From DATEDA01 sp963827595 (GTDB lineage Bacteria; Pseudomonadota; Gammaproteobacteria; Burkholderiales; SG8-39), in contig CAWHBT010000015.1 in NCBI GenBank assembly GCA_963827595.1, positions 124,001 to 188,000 of the forward strand: a DNA stretch of 64,000 nucleotides, written 5' to 3'. Positions within the stretch are counted from its first letter, which is position 1. Each line of letters opens with the position of its first letter. Below the pieces are notes generated by a model, which did not search any database, was not told the origin of the DNA, and was given only the letters and a program-made list of their open reading frames with translations. Both the position numbers and the translations under genes were made by a program. Positions 8,984 to 16,726 of this stretch are shown here, piece after piece.

Positions 8984-9050
8984 GTGTGCCTCCCCTGGAA
9001 AAAACAACCCGTTGCATCGTCGCCGCGCCCACTCGCCGATAGCGCACATC

Positions 9051-9065
9051 TTCCATATGTTGGAG
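9051..9065. promoter_or_regulatory. Putative IclR operator, distal site
   Basis: TTCCA-TATGT-TGGAG: inverted arms with a 5-base centre and one mismatch. It has the same architecture as the perfect site 64 bases away and lies about 70 bases upstream of the amidohydrolase start, so it is placed to control the minus-strand operon. Confidence 0.55.
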
Positions 9066-9093
9066 TCACGAAACGCTGCTGATCAACTTCGCT

Positions 9094-9123
9094 TTGAATT
9101 TCAAGGATATGATGTTCCATAAT
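9094..9123 (+). promoter_or_regulatory. Predicted sigma70-type promoter of iclR
   Basis: A -35-like TTGAAT at 9094-9099 and a -10-like CATAAT at 9118-9123 are separated by 18 bases. Transcription would start near 9130, leaving a leader of about 40 bases before the ATG at 9172. This rules against the longer reading frame that starts with the TTG at 9094, which would lie inside the promoter. Confidence 0.55.
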
Positions 9124-9129
9124 CTGGAA
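9115..9129. promoter_or_regulatory. Putative IclR operator, perfect palindrome over the iclR -10 box
   Basis: TTCCA-TAATC-TGGAA, perfect 5-base arms and a 5-base centre. It covers the predicted -10 hexamer (9118-9123), so binding would block iclR transcription (autorepression). The half sites match those I recall for E. coli IclR, in the opposite order; assignment to this regulator is inference from position. Confidence 0.62.
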
Positions 9130-9171
9130 TTACGGGACGACCTGCTGTCCACCCGAGCGCGAGGAACGCCC

Positions 9172-9972
9172 ATGTCCATGTCCGGAACTCAAACCGTCGA
9201 GCGCGCGGTCCTGCTCCTGCGGCTGCTCGCGTCGGGAAACCACAGCCGGACGATGCGGCTGACGGACCTCGCAAACGACGCGCGGGTCAAGCCGCCGACC
9301 GCACATCGACTGCTGCGCTGTCTGATCAGGGAAGGCCTTGTAGTTCAGGACGAGCAGAGCCACCGGTATGCGCTCGGCCCGCTCGCATTCGAGCTCGGGC
9401 TGGCGGCGCTGCCGCGCTCGAATCTGACCGGGCAATGTGAACAGGCGCTGGAGCGGCTTGCCGCGTTCACCGAGGACGTCGTCTTCCTGTCGGTGCGAAG
9501 CGGCTTCGATTCGCTCTGCATCCACCGCGTCGTCGGGCCGTATCCGATCAAACCGCTCACCGCGGACGTGGGAACACGACGACCTTTGGGCGTCGGCGCA
9601 AGCGGCCTAGCGCTGCTCAGCAGCTTGAGCGAGGAGGAGTGTTCGGCGGTCCTGCTCGCCAACCAGAGCTACCTGTGGAACTACCAGCAGCTCACCGTCG
9701 GCGCACTGCGGGAGGCGGTGCGGCAGACCAGGGTGCTCGGTTACGCCCTGAACGAGCGGTACGCTCTGCCCGGAGCGATTTCGGTCGGCATGGCCATCAA
9801 GAACAGGGCGGGCACGGTTGTAGGCGCAATCAGCGTGGGGGCAATCGCCAGCCGCATGCCGCCCGGCAGACGTCGGGAGATCGTGGCAGCGATGCAGAAG
9901 GAGATTGACCTCCTCTCGCGTACGCTGCCAGCTTCCGACCTCCCCGCCCCGCTGCGTTCGACACCCGCCTGA
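9172..9972 (+). CDS. IclR-family transcriptional regulator
   Basis: 266 aa from the ATG at 9172 (GAGGAAC ribosome binding site; a second ATG six bases on is possible). A winged helix-turn-helix lies in the first 70 residues (VERAVLLLRLLASG, LTDLANDARVKPPTAHRLLRCL), and the IclR effector domain follows (ALERLAAFTEDVVFLSVRSG, RPLGVGASGLALLS, ERYALPGAISVGMAIKN). It is transcribed away from the amidohydrolase operon. Two TTCCA-N5-TGGAA sites in the shared gap suggest that it controls both itself and the operon in response to a pathway acid. Confidence 0.92.
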   Translation: MSMSGTQTVERAVLLLRLLASGNHSRTMRLTDLANDARVKPPTAHRLLRCLIREGLVVQDEQSHRYALGPLAFELGLAALPRSNLTGQCEQALERLAAFTEDVVFLSVRSGFDSLCIHRVVGPYPIKPLTADVGTRRPLGVGASGLALLSSLSEEECSAVLLANQSYLWNYQQLTVGALREAVRQTRVLGYALNERYALPGAISVGMAIKNRAGTVVGAISVGAIASRMPPGRRREIVAAMQKEIDLLSRTLPASDLPAPLRSTPA

Positions 9973-10072
9973 CGGCGGCGCAGGTCAGCGGGGACGAGGT
10001 CCCAGGTCGCGGCCCCGGGCGCGGCCGCGCGGACGGTATCGAGGACCACCTGGAGGCCAAGTGACCCTGCAT

Positions 10073-10095
10073 GTCCGTCGGAGCGGCAGACGGAC
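10073..10095. terminator. Stem-loop between convergent iclR and livM
   Basis: GTCCGTC, a 9-base loop, then GACGGAC. The 7-bp perfect stem sits in the 169-base gap between two genes that converge. There is no T-run, so intrinsic termination is only a guess. Nothing else was recognised in this gap. Confidence 0.35.
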
Positions 10096-10141
10096 CCGCG
10101 CGCGCGCGTCGCAGGCGAGCGCCGGCCGACCCGGGGGTCCG

Positions 10142-11116
10142 CTACACCGCCTTGCGCAGCCAGTGGCCGATTTCGCCGACGATCCCGCGGCGGAACGCGA
10201 GGACGCAGACGACGAAGATCAGGCCGGTGACGATCGTCACCCACTGGCCGTAGGGAGCGAGGTAGTTCTCGAGGGCGATGATCACGAACGCCCCGACCAC
10301 CGGCCCGAAGATCGTTCCCATCCCCCCGAGCAGCGTCATCAGCACCACCTCGCCCGACATCGTCCAGTGCACGTCCGTGAGCGAGGCGAGCTGGAACACG
10401 ATCGCCTTGGTCGCGCCGGCGAGGCCGGACAGCGTCGCCGAGAGCACGAACGCGACGAGCTTGTAGCGGTCGGCGTCGTAGCCGAGCGAAATCGCGCGCG
10501 GCTCGTTTTCGCGGATCGCCTTCAGTACCTGGCCGAACGGCGAGTGGATCACGCGGTATATCAGCAGGAACCCCGCCAGGAAGATCGCGAGCACCGTGTA
10601 GTACATGTGCATCGGCTGCGCGAGGTCGATGAGCCCGAACAGCCGGCCGCGCGGCACCGCCTGGATGCCGTCCTCGCCATGGGTGAACGGCGCCTGCAGG
10701 TAGAAGAAGAACACCATCTGCGCGATCGCCAGCGTGATCATCGCAAAGTAGATGCCCTGGCGGCGGATCGCGATCAGGCCGGTCACGACGCCGAGCACGG
10801 CCGACGCGCCGGTCCCGGTCAGGATCGCCAACTCGGGCGGGAATCCCCAGAGCTTGGCCGCATGCGCGGAGAGGTAGCCCGCGGTGCCGAGGAACATCGC
10901 GTGCCCGAACGAGAGCAGGCCGCCGAAGCCGAGCAGCAGGTTGAAGGCGCACGCGAACAGCGCAAAGCACAGCGCCTTCATCATGAACTCCGGGTACAGC
11001 CCGGCCCACGGCGCCAGCGCGAGCAGCGCGGTCATCACGAGGATGGCGCGCGCGGGCCGGCGCAGCTCGCTGCCCGCCACCGGGGCCGCTGCCGGAGTCA
11101 CCGTCGGCGCGCTCAT
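10142..11116 (-). CDS. livM: Branched-chain amino acid-type ABC transporter permease, LivM (second system)
   Basis: 324 aa. A cytoplasmic N-terminus precedes about nine membrane segments. LGFGGLLSFGHAMFLG, IRRQGIYFAMITLAIAQMVFF and LLGGMGTIFGPVVGAFVI are LivM landmarks. It starts one base after the livH stop and is the last gene of the ubiD-liv unit. Compared with the first LivM it has a longer N-terminal arm and a longer loop before helix 5 (THGEDGIQAVPRGRLFG). Confidence 0.92.
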   Translation of the reverse strand: MSAPTVTPAAAPVAGSELRRPARAILVMTALLALAPWAGLYPEFMMKALCFALFACAFNLLLGFGGLLSFGHAMFLGTAGYLSAHAAKLWGFPPELAILTGTGASAVLGVVTGLIAIRRQGIYFAMITLAIAQMVFFFYLQAPFTHGEDGIQAVPRGRLFGLIDLAQPMHMYYTVLAIFLAGFLLIYRVIHSPFGQVLKAIRENEPRAISLGYDADRYKLVAFVLSATLSGLAGATKAIVFQLASLTDVHWTMSGEVVLMTLLGGMGTIFGPVVGAFVIIALENYLAPYGQWVTIVTGLIFVVCVLAFRRGIVGEIGHWLRKAV

Positions 11117-11117
11117 G

Positions 11118-12002
11118 CTAGCGCTCCCGCCCGAACAGGCCCGCCGGCCGCAGGATCAGCACGATCACCATCACGACGAAGATGACGGTGTTGGACGCTT
11201 CCGGATAGAACACCTTGGTGAGACCTTCGACGACGCCGAGCAGGAACCCGGTCACGACGGAGCCCATGATCGAGCCCATGCCGCCGATCACCACCACGGC
11301 GAACACGACGATGATCAGGTCCGCCCCCATCAGCGGATTCACCTGGTAGATCGGCGCCGCCATCACGCCGGCGAACGCCGCCAGGCCGACGCCGAACCCG
11401 TAGGTCAGCGTGATCATTCGCGGCACGTTGACGCCGAACGCCTGCACGAGCGTCGGATTCTCGGTCGCGGCCCGCAGGTACGCGCCGAGCTTGGTGCGCT
11501 CGATCACGTACCACGTCCCGAGACAGACGACGAGCGAGGCGATGATCACCCAGGCGCGGTACTTCGGCAGGAACATGAACCCGAGGTTGATGCCGCCGGC
11601 GAGCTCCGGCGGGATCTGGTAGGGCAGCCCGGACGAGCCGAACTCGTTGCGAAACAGCCCCTGGATGATCAGCGCGAGCCCGAACGTCAGCAGCAGGCCG
11701 TACAGGTGGTCGAGCTTGTAGAGCCGCGAGAGCATCGTGCGCTCGATGATCACGCCGGTGGCCCCGACCAGGATCGGCGCGACGAGGAGCGACCACCAGT
11801 AGCCGACGCCGAGCTTGTTCAGCAGGAACCACGCACAGAACGCGCCCATCATGTACTGGGCGCCGTGCGTGAAGTTGATGATGTTGAGCAGGCCGAAGAT
11901 CACCGCGAGGCCGAGCGACAGGATCGCGTAGAACGCGCCGTTGATCAGGCCGATCAGCAGCTGGCCGAACAGGGCCTGCGTCGGGACGCCGAAGATCTCC
12001 AT
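11118..12002 (-). CDS. livH: Branched-chain amino acid-type ABC transporter permease, LivH (second system)
   Basis: 294 aa, beginning MEIFGVPTQALFGQLLIG with a canonical LivH body: LINGAFYAILSLGLAVIFGL, then INFTHGAQYMMGAF and the coupling loop VIGGMGSIMGSVVTGFLLG. Polytopic inner-membrane subunit. It follows the receptor gene by 60 bases and is coupled to livM. Confidence 0.93.
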   Translation of the reverse strand: MEIFGVPTQALFGQLLIGLINGAFYAILSLGLAVIFGLLNIINFTHGAQYMMGAFCAWFLLNKLGVGYWWSLLVAPILVGATGVIIERTMLSRLYKLDHLYGLLLTFGLALIIQGLFRNEFGSSGLPYQIPPELAGGINLGFMFLPKYRAWVIIASLVVCLGTWYVIERTKLGAYLRAATENPTLVQAFGVNVPRMITLTYGFGVGLAAFAGVMAAPIYQVNPLMGADLIIVVFAVVVIGGMGSIMGSVVTGFLLGVVEGLTKVFYPEASNTVIFVVMVIVLILRPAGLFGRER

Positions 12003-12062
12003 CTTGTCCGTCGCGCCTCGGTCCGGGGAGCACGCCGCGCTCCCCGGAGCCGCGTCAGTTGG

Positions 12063-13274
12063 TCACTTGACGAGCGGGCAGCCGCCCTCGGCCATCGGCC
12101 GGAACGCCTGGTCGGCCGGGATCGTCGCGCGGATCTTGTGGTAGTCCCACGGCCCTTTGGACTCCGCGGGCTTCTTCACCTCGACGAGGTAGGCGGGATG
12201 GATCTTGCGGCCGTCGGCGCGAACCGTGCCCTTGCCGAACAGCGGGTCGTCGGTCGGCAGTTCCTTCATCTTGGCGATCACCTTCGTGCCGTCGTCGGTC
12301 TTGGCCGCCTCGATCGCCTTGAGGTAGTGCAGCACGGCCGAGTAGACGCCGGCATGGATCATCGTCGGGTGGATGCCCTTGTTGGCCGCCGAGAACCGCT
12401 TCGCGAAGGCCCGCCCTTCGTCGGTGCGGTCCCAGTAGAACGTCTCGGTGAAGATCAGGCCCTGGGCGGTCGGCAGCCCGAGCGCGTGCACGTCGGTGAT
12501 GAACACGAGCAGGCCGGCGAGGTTCTGGCCGGCCTTGACGATCCCGAACTCGGCCGCCTGCTTGATCGAGTTCGTCGTGTCGCCGCCGGCATTGGCGAGC
12601 CCGATGATCTTGGCCTTCGACGACTGCGCCTGCAGCAGGAACGAGCTGAAGTCCTGCGTGTTGAGCGGATGGCGCACCTTGCCGAGCACCTTGCCGCCGC
12701 TCTTGAGGACGACGGCCTCGGTGTCGCGCTCAAGCGCGTGGCCGAACGCGTAGTCGGCGGTCAGGAAGAACCAGCCGTCGCCGCCGGTCTTGACGATCGC
12801 GCTGCCGGTGCCGTTGGCGAGCATCCAGGTGTCGTAGGTCCAGTGGATCGTGTTCGGCGAGCAGGCCTTGCCGGTCAGATCCGACGACGCGGCGCCGGAC
12901 ACGAGGAACGCCTTCCCCTTGTCGCGCGTGATCTGGTTGACGGCGAGCGCGACGCCCGAGTTCGGCGTGTCGACGATGACGTCGACCTTGTCGACGTCGT
13001 ACCACTGGCGCGCGACGGCCGAGCCGACGTCCGGCTTGTTCTGGTGGTCGGCGGACACGAACTCGACCTTCATGCCCTTCTTCGCCGCCCCGAAGTCCTC
13101 GACGGCCATGCGTGCGGCGAGCACCGAGCCGGCCCCGGCGAGGTCGGTGTACAGGCTCGACATGTCCGACAGGACGCCGATCTTGATCACGCCGTCCGAA
13201 ATCTGCGCCTGCGACGTCCCCGCGGCCAGCGCGAAGGCGGCCGGGGCGAGCGTGGACAAGAGCTTCAGCTTCAT
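12063..13274 (-). CDS. Liv-type ABC transporter substrate-binding protein
   Basis: 403 aa with a signal peptide (MKLKLLSTLAPAAFALAAG, cleavage near SQA-Q). Peripla_BP_6 fold: IKIGVLSDMSSLYTDLAGAG, VARQWYDVDKVDVIVD, HWTYDTWMLANGTG and the ligand-site region FFLTADYAFGHALERD. This subgroup is common next to aromatic-acid genes in Burkholderiales and Bradyrhizobium. It sits inside the unit with ubiD and ubiX, so its ligand is probably the acid that UbiD decarboxylates (inference). Confidence 0.92.
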   Translation of the reverse strand: MKLKLLSTLAPAAFALAAGTSQAQISDGVIKIGVLSDMSSLYTDLAGAGSVLAARMAVEDFGAAKKGMKVEFVSADHQNKPDVGSAVARQWYDVDKVDVIVDTPNSGVALAVNQITRDKGKAFLVSGAASSDLTGKACSPNTIHWTYDTWMLANGTGSAIVKTGGDGWFFLTADYAFGHALERDTEAVVLKSGGKVLGKVRHPLNTQDFSSFLLQAQSSKAKIIGLANAGGDTTNSIKQAAEFGIVKAGQNLAGLLVFITDVHALGLPTAQGLIFTETFYWDRTDEGRAFAKRFSAANKGIHPTMIHAGVYSAVLHYLKAIEAAKTDDGTKVIAKMKELPTDDPLFGKGTVRADGRKIHPAYLVEVKKPAESKGPWDYHKIRATIPADQAFRPMAEGGCPLVK

Positions 13275-13320
13275 GATGTTTCCTTCCTTTCAGTGTCGTG
13301 CGTCGGTTCCCCGACGGGTT

Positions 13321-14034
13321 TCAAACGCCCAGCAACTCGTGCAGTACCGGCATCTTGGCCTGCAGCTCGGCGGCCGAGAAGGCTTCGACGATGCGACCGC
13401 GCTCCATCACGTAGAAGCGGTCGGCCAGCGGCGCGGCGAAGCGGAAGTTCTGCTCGACCATCACGATCGTCAGGCCGCGCTCCTTCAGCTGGCTGATCAT
13501 CCGCGCGAGCACCTGCACGATCACCGGCGCCAGTCCCTCGGAAATCTCGTCGAGCAGCAGCATCCGGGCGCCGGTGCGCAGGATGCGGGCGATGGCGAGC
13601 ATCTGCTGCTCCCCGCCCGACAGCCGCGTGCCGGGGCTGGCGCGCCGGGCCTTCAGGTTGGGGAACATGGCGTAGATTTCTTCGACCGACATGCCGCCGC
13701 TCGCCACCTGCGGCGGCAGCATCAGGTTCTCCTCGCACGACAGGCTCGCGAAGATCCCGCGCTCCTCCGGCGTGTAGCCGACGCCGAGCCGCGCGACCTT
13801 GTCCGGCGCCAGTGCGATCACCTCGCGGCCGTTGATCATGATCGATCCGGTCCGCCGCCCGACAAGCCCGAGGATGGAGCGCAGCGTCGTCGTGCGCCCG
13901 GCGCCGTTGCGGCCGAGCAGCGTCACGACCTCGCCCCGGTTCACGACCAGGTCGACGCCGTGCAGGATGTGCGACTCGCCGTAGAAGGCGTGCAGGTCGC
14001 TGACGCGCAGGTACTCGATGCCCGGGTCAGCCAT
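13321..14034 (-). CDS. livF: Branched-chain amino acid-type ABC transporter ATPase, LivF, with an arginine in Walker A
   Basis: 237 aa from the ATG at 14034, which overlaps the livG stop by 8 bases (a GTG two codons earlier is possible). Walker A reads GRNGAGRT at 41-48: the invariant lysine is Arg47. Walker B reads MLLLDEIS rather than DEP, with the catalytic Glu163 kept. Signature LSGGEQ is at about 138. I recall the same GRNGAGRT variant in other proteobacterial LivF proteins, so it is probably a subfamily trait and not decay. It pairs with an ordinary LivG. Confidence 0.9.
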   Translation of the reverse strand: MADPGIEYLRVSDLHAFYGESHILHGVDLVVNRGEVVTLLGRNGAGRTTTLRSILGLVGRRTGSIMINGREVIALAPDKVARLGVGYTPEERGIFASLSCEENLMLPPQVASGGMSVEEIYAMFPNLKARRASPGTRLSGGEQQMLAIARILRTGARMLLLDEISEGLAPVIVQVLARMISQLKERGLTIVMVEQNFRFAAPLADRFYVMERGRIVEAFSAAELQAKMPVLHELLGV

Positions 14035-14809
14035 GCGCACCCTGCAGTTCGGCCTCCGCGCTGCCCATGTACGCCTCGAGCACCTGGGGATTCTTCGACA
14101 CCACGTGGTAGGGCCCCTCGGCGATCAGCTCGCCGCGCTGCAGGACCGAGATCGTGTCCGCGATGGTCTGGACCACGCTCATGTTGTGCTCGACCATCAG
14201 CACGGTGCGGTTGGCGGCGACCTTCTTGATCAGGTGAGTCACCCGCTCGACGTCCTCGTGCCCCATGCCCTGTGTCGGCTCGTCGAGCAGCATCAGTTCG
14301 GGGTTCATCGCCAGCGTGGTGGCGATCTCCAGCGCGCGCTTGCGGCCGTACGGCAGCTCGACGGTCACGGTGTGCGCCAGGTCCTCGAGCCCCACCGTCG
14401 CGAGCAGTTCCAGCGCGCGCTCGTTCAGCACGCCGAGCGTCTGGTCGGACTTCCAGAAATGGAAGCTCGTCCCGAGCTCGCGCTGCAGACCGATGCGCAC
14501 ATTGTCGATCACCGTCAGATGCGGAAAGGTCGCCGAGATCTGGAACGAGCGGACGATGCCGCGTCGCGCGACGCGGGCCGCGCTGTCGCTCGTGATGTCG
14601 TGGCCGTTGTACAGGATCTGGCCGCGGGTGGGGGACAGGAACTTGGTCAGCAGGTTGAAGCAGGTCGTCTTGCCTGCCCCGTTGGGTCCGATCAGCGCGT
14701 GGATCGTGCCCCGCCGGACCTTCAGGCCGACGTCGCTGACCGCGACGAAGCCCTTGAACTCCTTCGTCAGGCCGCGGGTCTCGAGGATGATGTCTGCGGA
14801 GGAACTCAT
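14027..14809 (-). CDS. livG: Branched-chain amino acid-type ABC transporter ATPase, LivG (second system)
   Basis: 260 aa from the ATG at 14809 (GAGTTCCTCCG on the top strand, that is CGGAGGAACTC upstream of the start region). Walker A GPNGAGKT is at 41-48 with the lysine intact, LPYGRKRALEIATTLAMNPE is the LivG-type signature region, and LMLLDEPTQGM is Walker B. It lies 94 bases after ubiX and probably belongs to the same transcript. Confidence 0.91.
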   Translation of the reverse strand: MSSSADIILETRGLTKEFKGFVAVSDVGLKVRRGTIHALIGPNGAGKTTCFNLLTKFLSPTRGQILYNGHDITSDSAARVARRGIVRSFQISATFPHLTVIDNVRIGLQRELGTSFHFWKSDQTLGVLNERALELLATVGLEDLAHTVTVELPYGRKRALEIATTLAMNPELMLLDEPTQGMGHEDVERVTHLIKKVAANRTVLMVEHNMSVVQTIADTISVLQRGELIAEGPYHVVSKNPQVLEAYMGSAEAELQGAHG

Positions 14810-14903
14810 CGGTGACCGGTTGCCATCAGGGGCGCGGCAGGCGGTGGAGTATCTCCGCAACGGCCAGCCCGTGCAAGGCTCGACCGCCGCAGCGGGGGGG
14901 CGC

Positions 14904-15506
14904 CTAGCGCGGCCGGGGCCCGAGATCGCGGCCCCAGCGGCGCACGGTCCCGACGTCGAGGCTGAACTGGTCGAGCGCGCGGCCGAGCGTCTGGTCGACC
15001 ATCTCCGCGACCGACGCTGGGCGCGCGTAGAACGCCGGCACCGGCGGGTACACGATCGCGCCCATCTCGGTCACCGCCGCCATGTTGCGCAGGTGCCCGA
15101 GATGTAGCGGCGTCTCCCGCACGAGGAGCAGGAGCCGCCGGCGCTCCTTGAGGACCACGTCGGCGGCGCGCGTGAGGAGACTCGAGGTCACGCCGGTTGC
15201 AATCTCGGCGAGCGTGCGCGTCGAGCACGGCGCGACGATCATCCCGAGCGTGGGGAACGACCCGCTCGAGATCGACGCCGCGATGTCGTCCATCCGGTAG
15301 ACGTGGTCGGCGAGCGCTTCGACTTCCTTCACCTTGTACTTCGTCTCGTGGGCGAGCGTGACCTGCCCGGCGCGGCTCATGACGAGGTGCGTCTCGACGC
15401 CGGCGCCCCGCAGCAGCTCCAGCAGCCGCACGCCGTACACGACGCCGGACGCGCCGCTGATGCCGACGACGAGCCGCGGCCGGTCAGTGGGCTTGCGCGC
15501 GGCCAT
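14904..15506 (-). CDS. ubiX: Flavin prenyltransferase, UbiX family
   Basis: 200 aa. UbiX makes prenylated FMN from FMN and dimethylallyl phosphate, the cofactor that UbiD decarboxylases require. VVGISGASGVVYGVRLLELL is the N-terminal flavin site, SSGSFPTLGMIVAPCSTRTL is the central flavin and phosphate loop, and RRLLLLVRETPLHLGHLRNM is the C-terminal signature. Its start overlaps the end of marR by 23 bases. With ubiD three genes upstream it forms a self-sufficient decarboxylase unit rather than part of ubiquinone synthesis. Confidence 0.93.
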   Translation of the reverse strand: MAARKPTDRPRLVVGISGASGVVYGVRLLELLRGAGVETHLVMSRAGQVTLAHETKYKVKEVEALADHVYRMDDIAASISSGSFPTLGMIVAPCSTRTLAEIATGVTSSLLTRAADVVLKERRRLLLLVRETPLHLGHLRNMAAVTEMGAIVYPPVPAFYARPASVAEMVDQTLGRALDQFSLDVGTVRRWGRDLGPRPR

Positions 15507-16086
15507 TGCGTGCGCGGCGCGTGGCCGCCCGGGTCGAGCCGTGCGCCTCGCGCGCGGCGATGTGCGTGAGCGCCTCGCGCGACCCGTCCATGAGCTGGTC
15601 GAGGAAGCGCTTCGCCTGCGCGAAGGCTGGCCGGCTGAGGTGCCCGAAGAAGAGGTCGTTGACCGTGCGCACCTCGGGCACCAGGCGCTCGATCACCCCC
15701 CGCCCGGCAGGCGTCACGGTGACGAGCGTGCTGCGCGAATCGTGGGGGTTCTGGCGCTTGGCGAGCAGCCCCCGCGCGATGAGGCGTCGCGACTCGGTGG
15801 TGATGAACGCGCTCGTCACGCGCAGCTCGCGCGCGAGCGACCGGACCGCGATCCCGGTCTCGCCCTGGAGATACGCCACCGCCATCAGCAGCGAATACTG
15901 CGGCCCCGTGAGGCCGGCCTGCCGGCCGAGGTAGGCGCGGGCGTGACGCAGGCGCTCCTCGATCTGCAGCAGCTGGAGGATCAGGCGCCGGAACTCGATG
16001 TCGCTGCCGTCGACGAGCAGCGCCCGGTGCGAGACGGTGAGCGGCGGGTGGTAGCCGTTGCCGCGCCGCGCGGCGTGCGGCCCCAT
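15484..16086 (-). CDS. MarR-family transcriptional regulator
   Basis: 200 aa from the ATG at 16086, which overlaps the stop of the preceding gene (TGATG). A winged helix lies at about 55-140: LTGPQYSLLMAVAYLQGETG, VRSLARELRVTSAFITTESR, then the wing RQNPHDSRSTLVTVTPAG. Its place inside the ubiD unit suggests a local repressor that responds to the aromatic acid. The likely target is the A+T-rich promoter upstream of ubiD. Confidence 0.88.
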   Translation of the reverse strand: MGPHAARRGNGYHPPLTVSHRALLVDGSDIEFRRLILQLLQIEERLRHARAYLGRQAGLTGPQYSLLMAVAYLQGETGIAVRSLARELRVTSAFITTESRRLIARGLLAKRQNPHDSRSTLVTVTPAGRGVIERLVPEVRTVNDLFFGHLSRPAFAQAKRFLDQLMDGSREALTHIAAREAHGSTRAATRRARNGRAQAH

Positions 16087-16709
16087 CACGCGTCGACGTA
16101 GCGCGTGTCGCTGAGCAGGTGCTCCTCGACCGGGATGTGCAGCGAGTCGTGCACCGTGTTGTAGAACTTCCAGAATCCGACGACGCACGCGAGCTCGACG
16201 ATCTGCGCGGGCTTGAGGTGGCGCTTCAGCTCCTGCAGGATCTCCTCCGGCACGTTCGCCGGCTCGGTCGAGGCCGCGCGGACGTAGTCGAAGCAGGCGC
16301 GCTCCATCGCGTCCGCCGGCTCGTACTCGTCGTCGAGGACCTGCAGCAGCTCGTGCTGCGACAGCCCCCACCCCTCCGGCCCCCCGTCCTTCTCGCGCAT
16401 CAGCATGTTGCAGCAGTGCGCGGTGCAATAGGCGCAGCCGTTGGTCTTGCTCGCCACCGCGGAGAGCTTCCGCTTGAGGAGCTGCGGCAGCGTCTGGCTG
16501 GGATCGCGCATGATGTTGCTGTTCAGCCGGAACAGCGTCTCGGCGATCTCCGGCCGGTGGGCGTAGAGCTTCAGGGCGTTCGGCAGGAAGCCCATGCGCT
16601 TCATGTACGGGTCCAGCACCGGCTTGAGGTTCGCCGGCATCTTGTCGTCGGGAACGTAGGGAATGAAGGGCTCCTTCACCTCAGTCCACCGTGGCTCGGG
16701 CAGGGTCAT
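16086..16709 (-). CDS. AhpD-like / carboxymuconolactone decarboxylase family protein
   Basis: 207 aa. The central CMD domain carries the AhpD-type redox motif GCAYCTAHC, with Cys92 and Cys95 and a nearby His98. Members act as alkylhydroperoxidase-like reductases or, without the cysteines, as decarboxylases; this one keeps the cysteine pair. FLPNALKLYAHRPEIAETLFR is the conserved N-terminal part. It lies between ubiD (18 bases upstream) and marR (overlapping), and perhaps protects the oxygen-sensitive cofactor or acts on a pathway intermediate (inference). Confidence 0.85.
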   Translation of the reverse strand: MTLPEPRWTEVKEPFIPYVPDDKMPANLKPVLDPYMKRMGFLPNALKLYAHRPEIAETLFRLNSNIMRDPSQTLPQLLKRKLSAVASKTNGCAYCTAHCCNMLMREKDGGPEGWGLSQHELLQVLDDEYEPADAMERACFDYVRAASTEPANVPEEILQELKRHLKPAQIVELACVVGFWKFYNTVHDSLHIPVEEHLLSDTRYVDA

Positions 16710-16726
16710 GGCTTCTCCTCGCTATG

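Noticed and set aside
9094..9171. Upstream extension of the iclR gene from a TTG at 9094
   Set aside because: It would place the coding region over the predicted promoter and the perfect operator; the ATG at 9172 has a ribosome binding site and starts just before the conserved domain.
9973..10141. Possible coding remnant between iclR and livM (LQVVLDTVRAAAPG on minus)
   Set aside because: No start, no recognisable family and biased composition; only a stem-loop is supportable.
10884..13496. 870-residue open frame on the plus strand, opposite livH and the receptor gene
   Set aside because: Composition is Arg, His, Asp and Glu rich without domain, the mirror image of G+C-rich coding sequence; the opposite strand carries clear liv genes.
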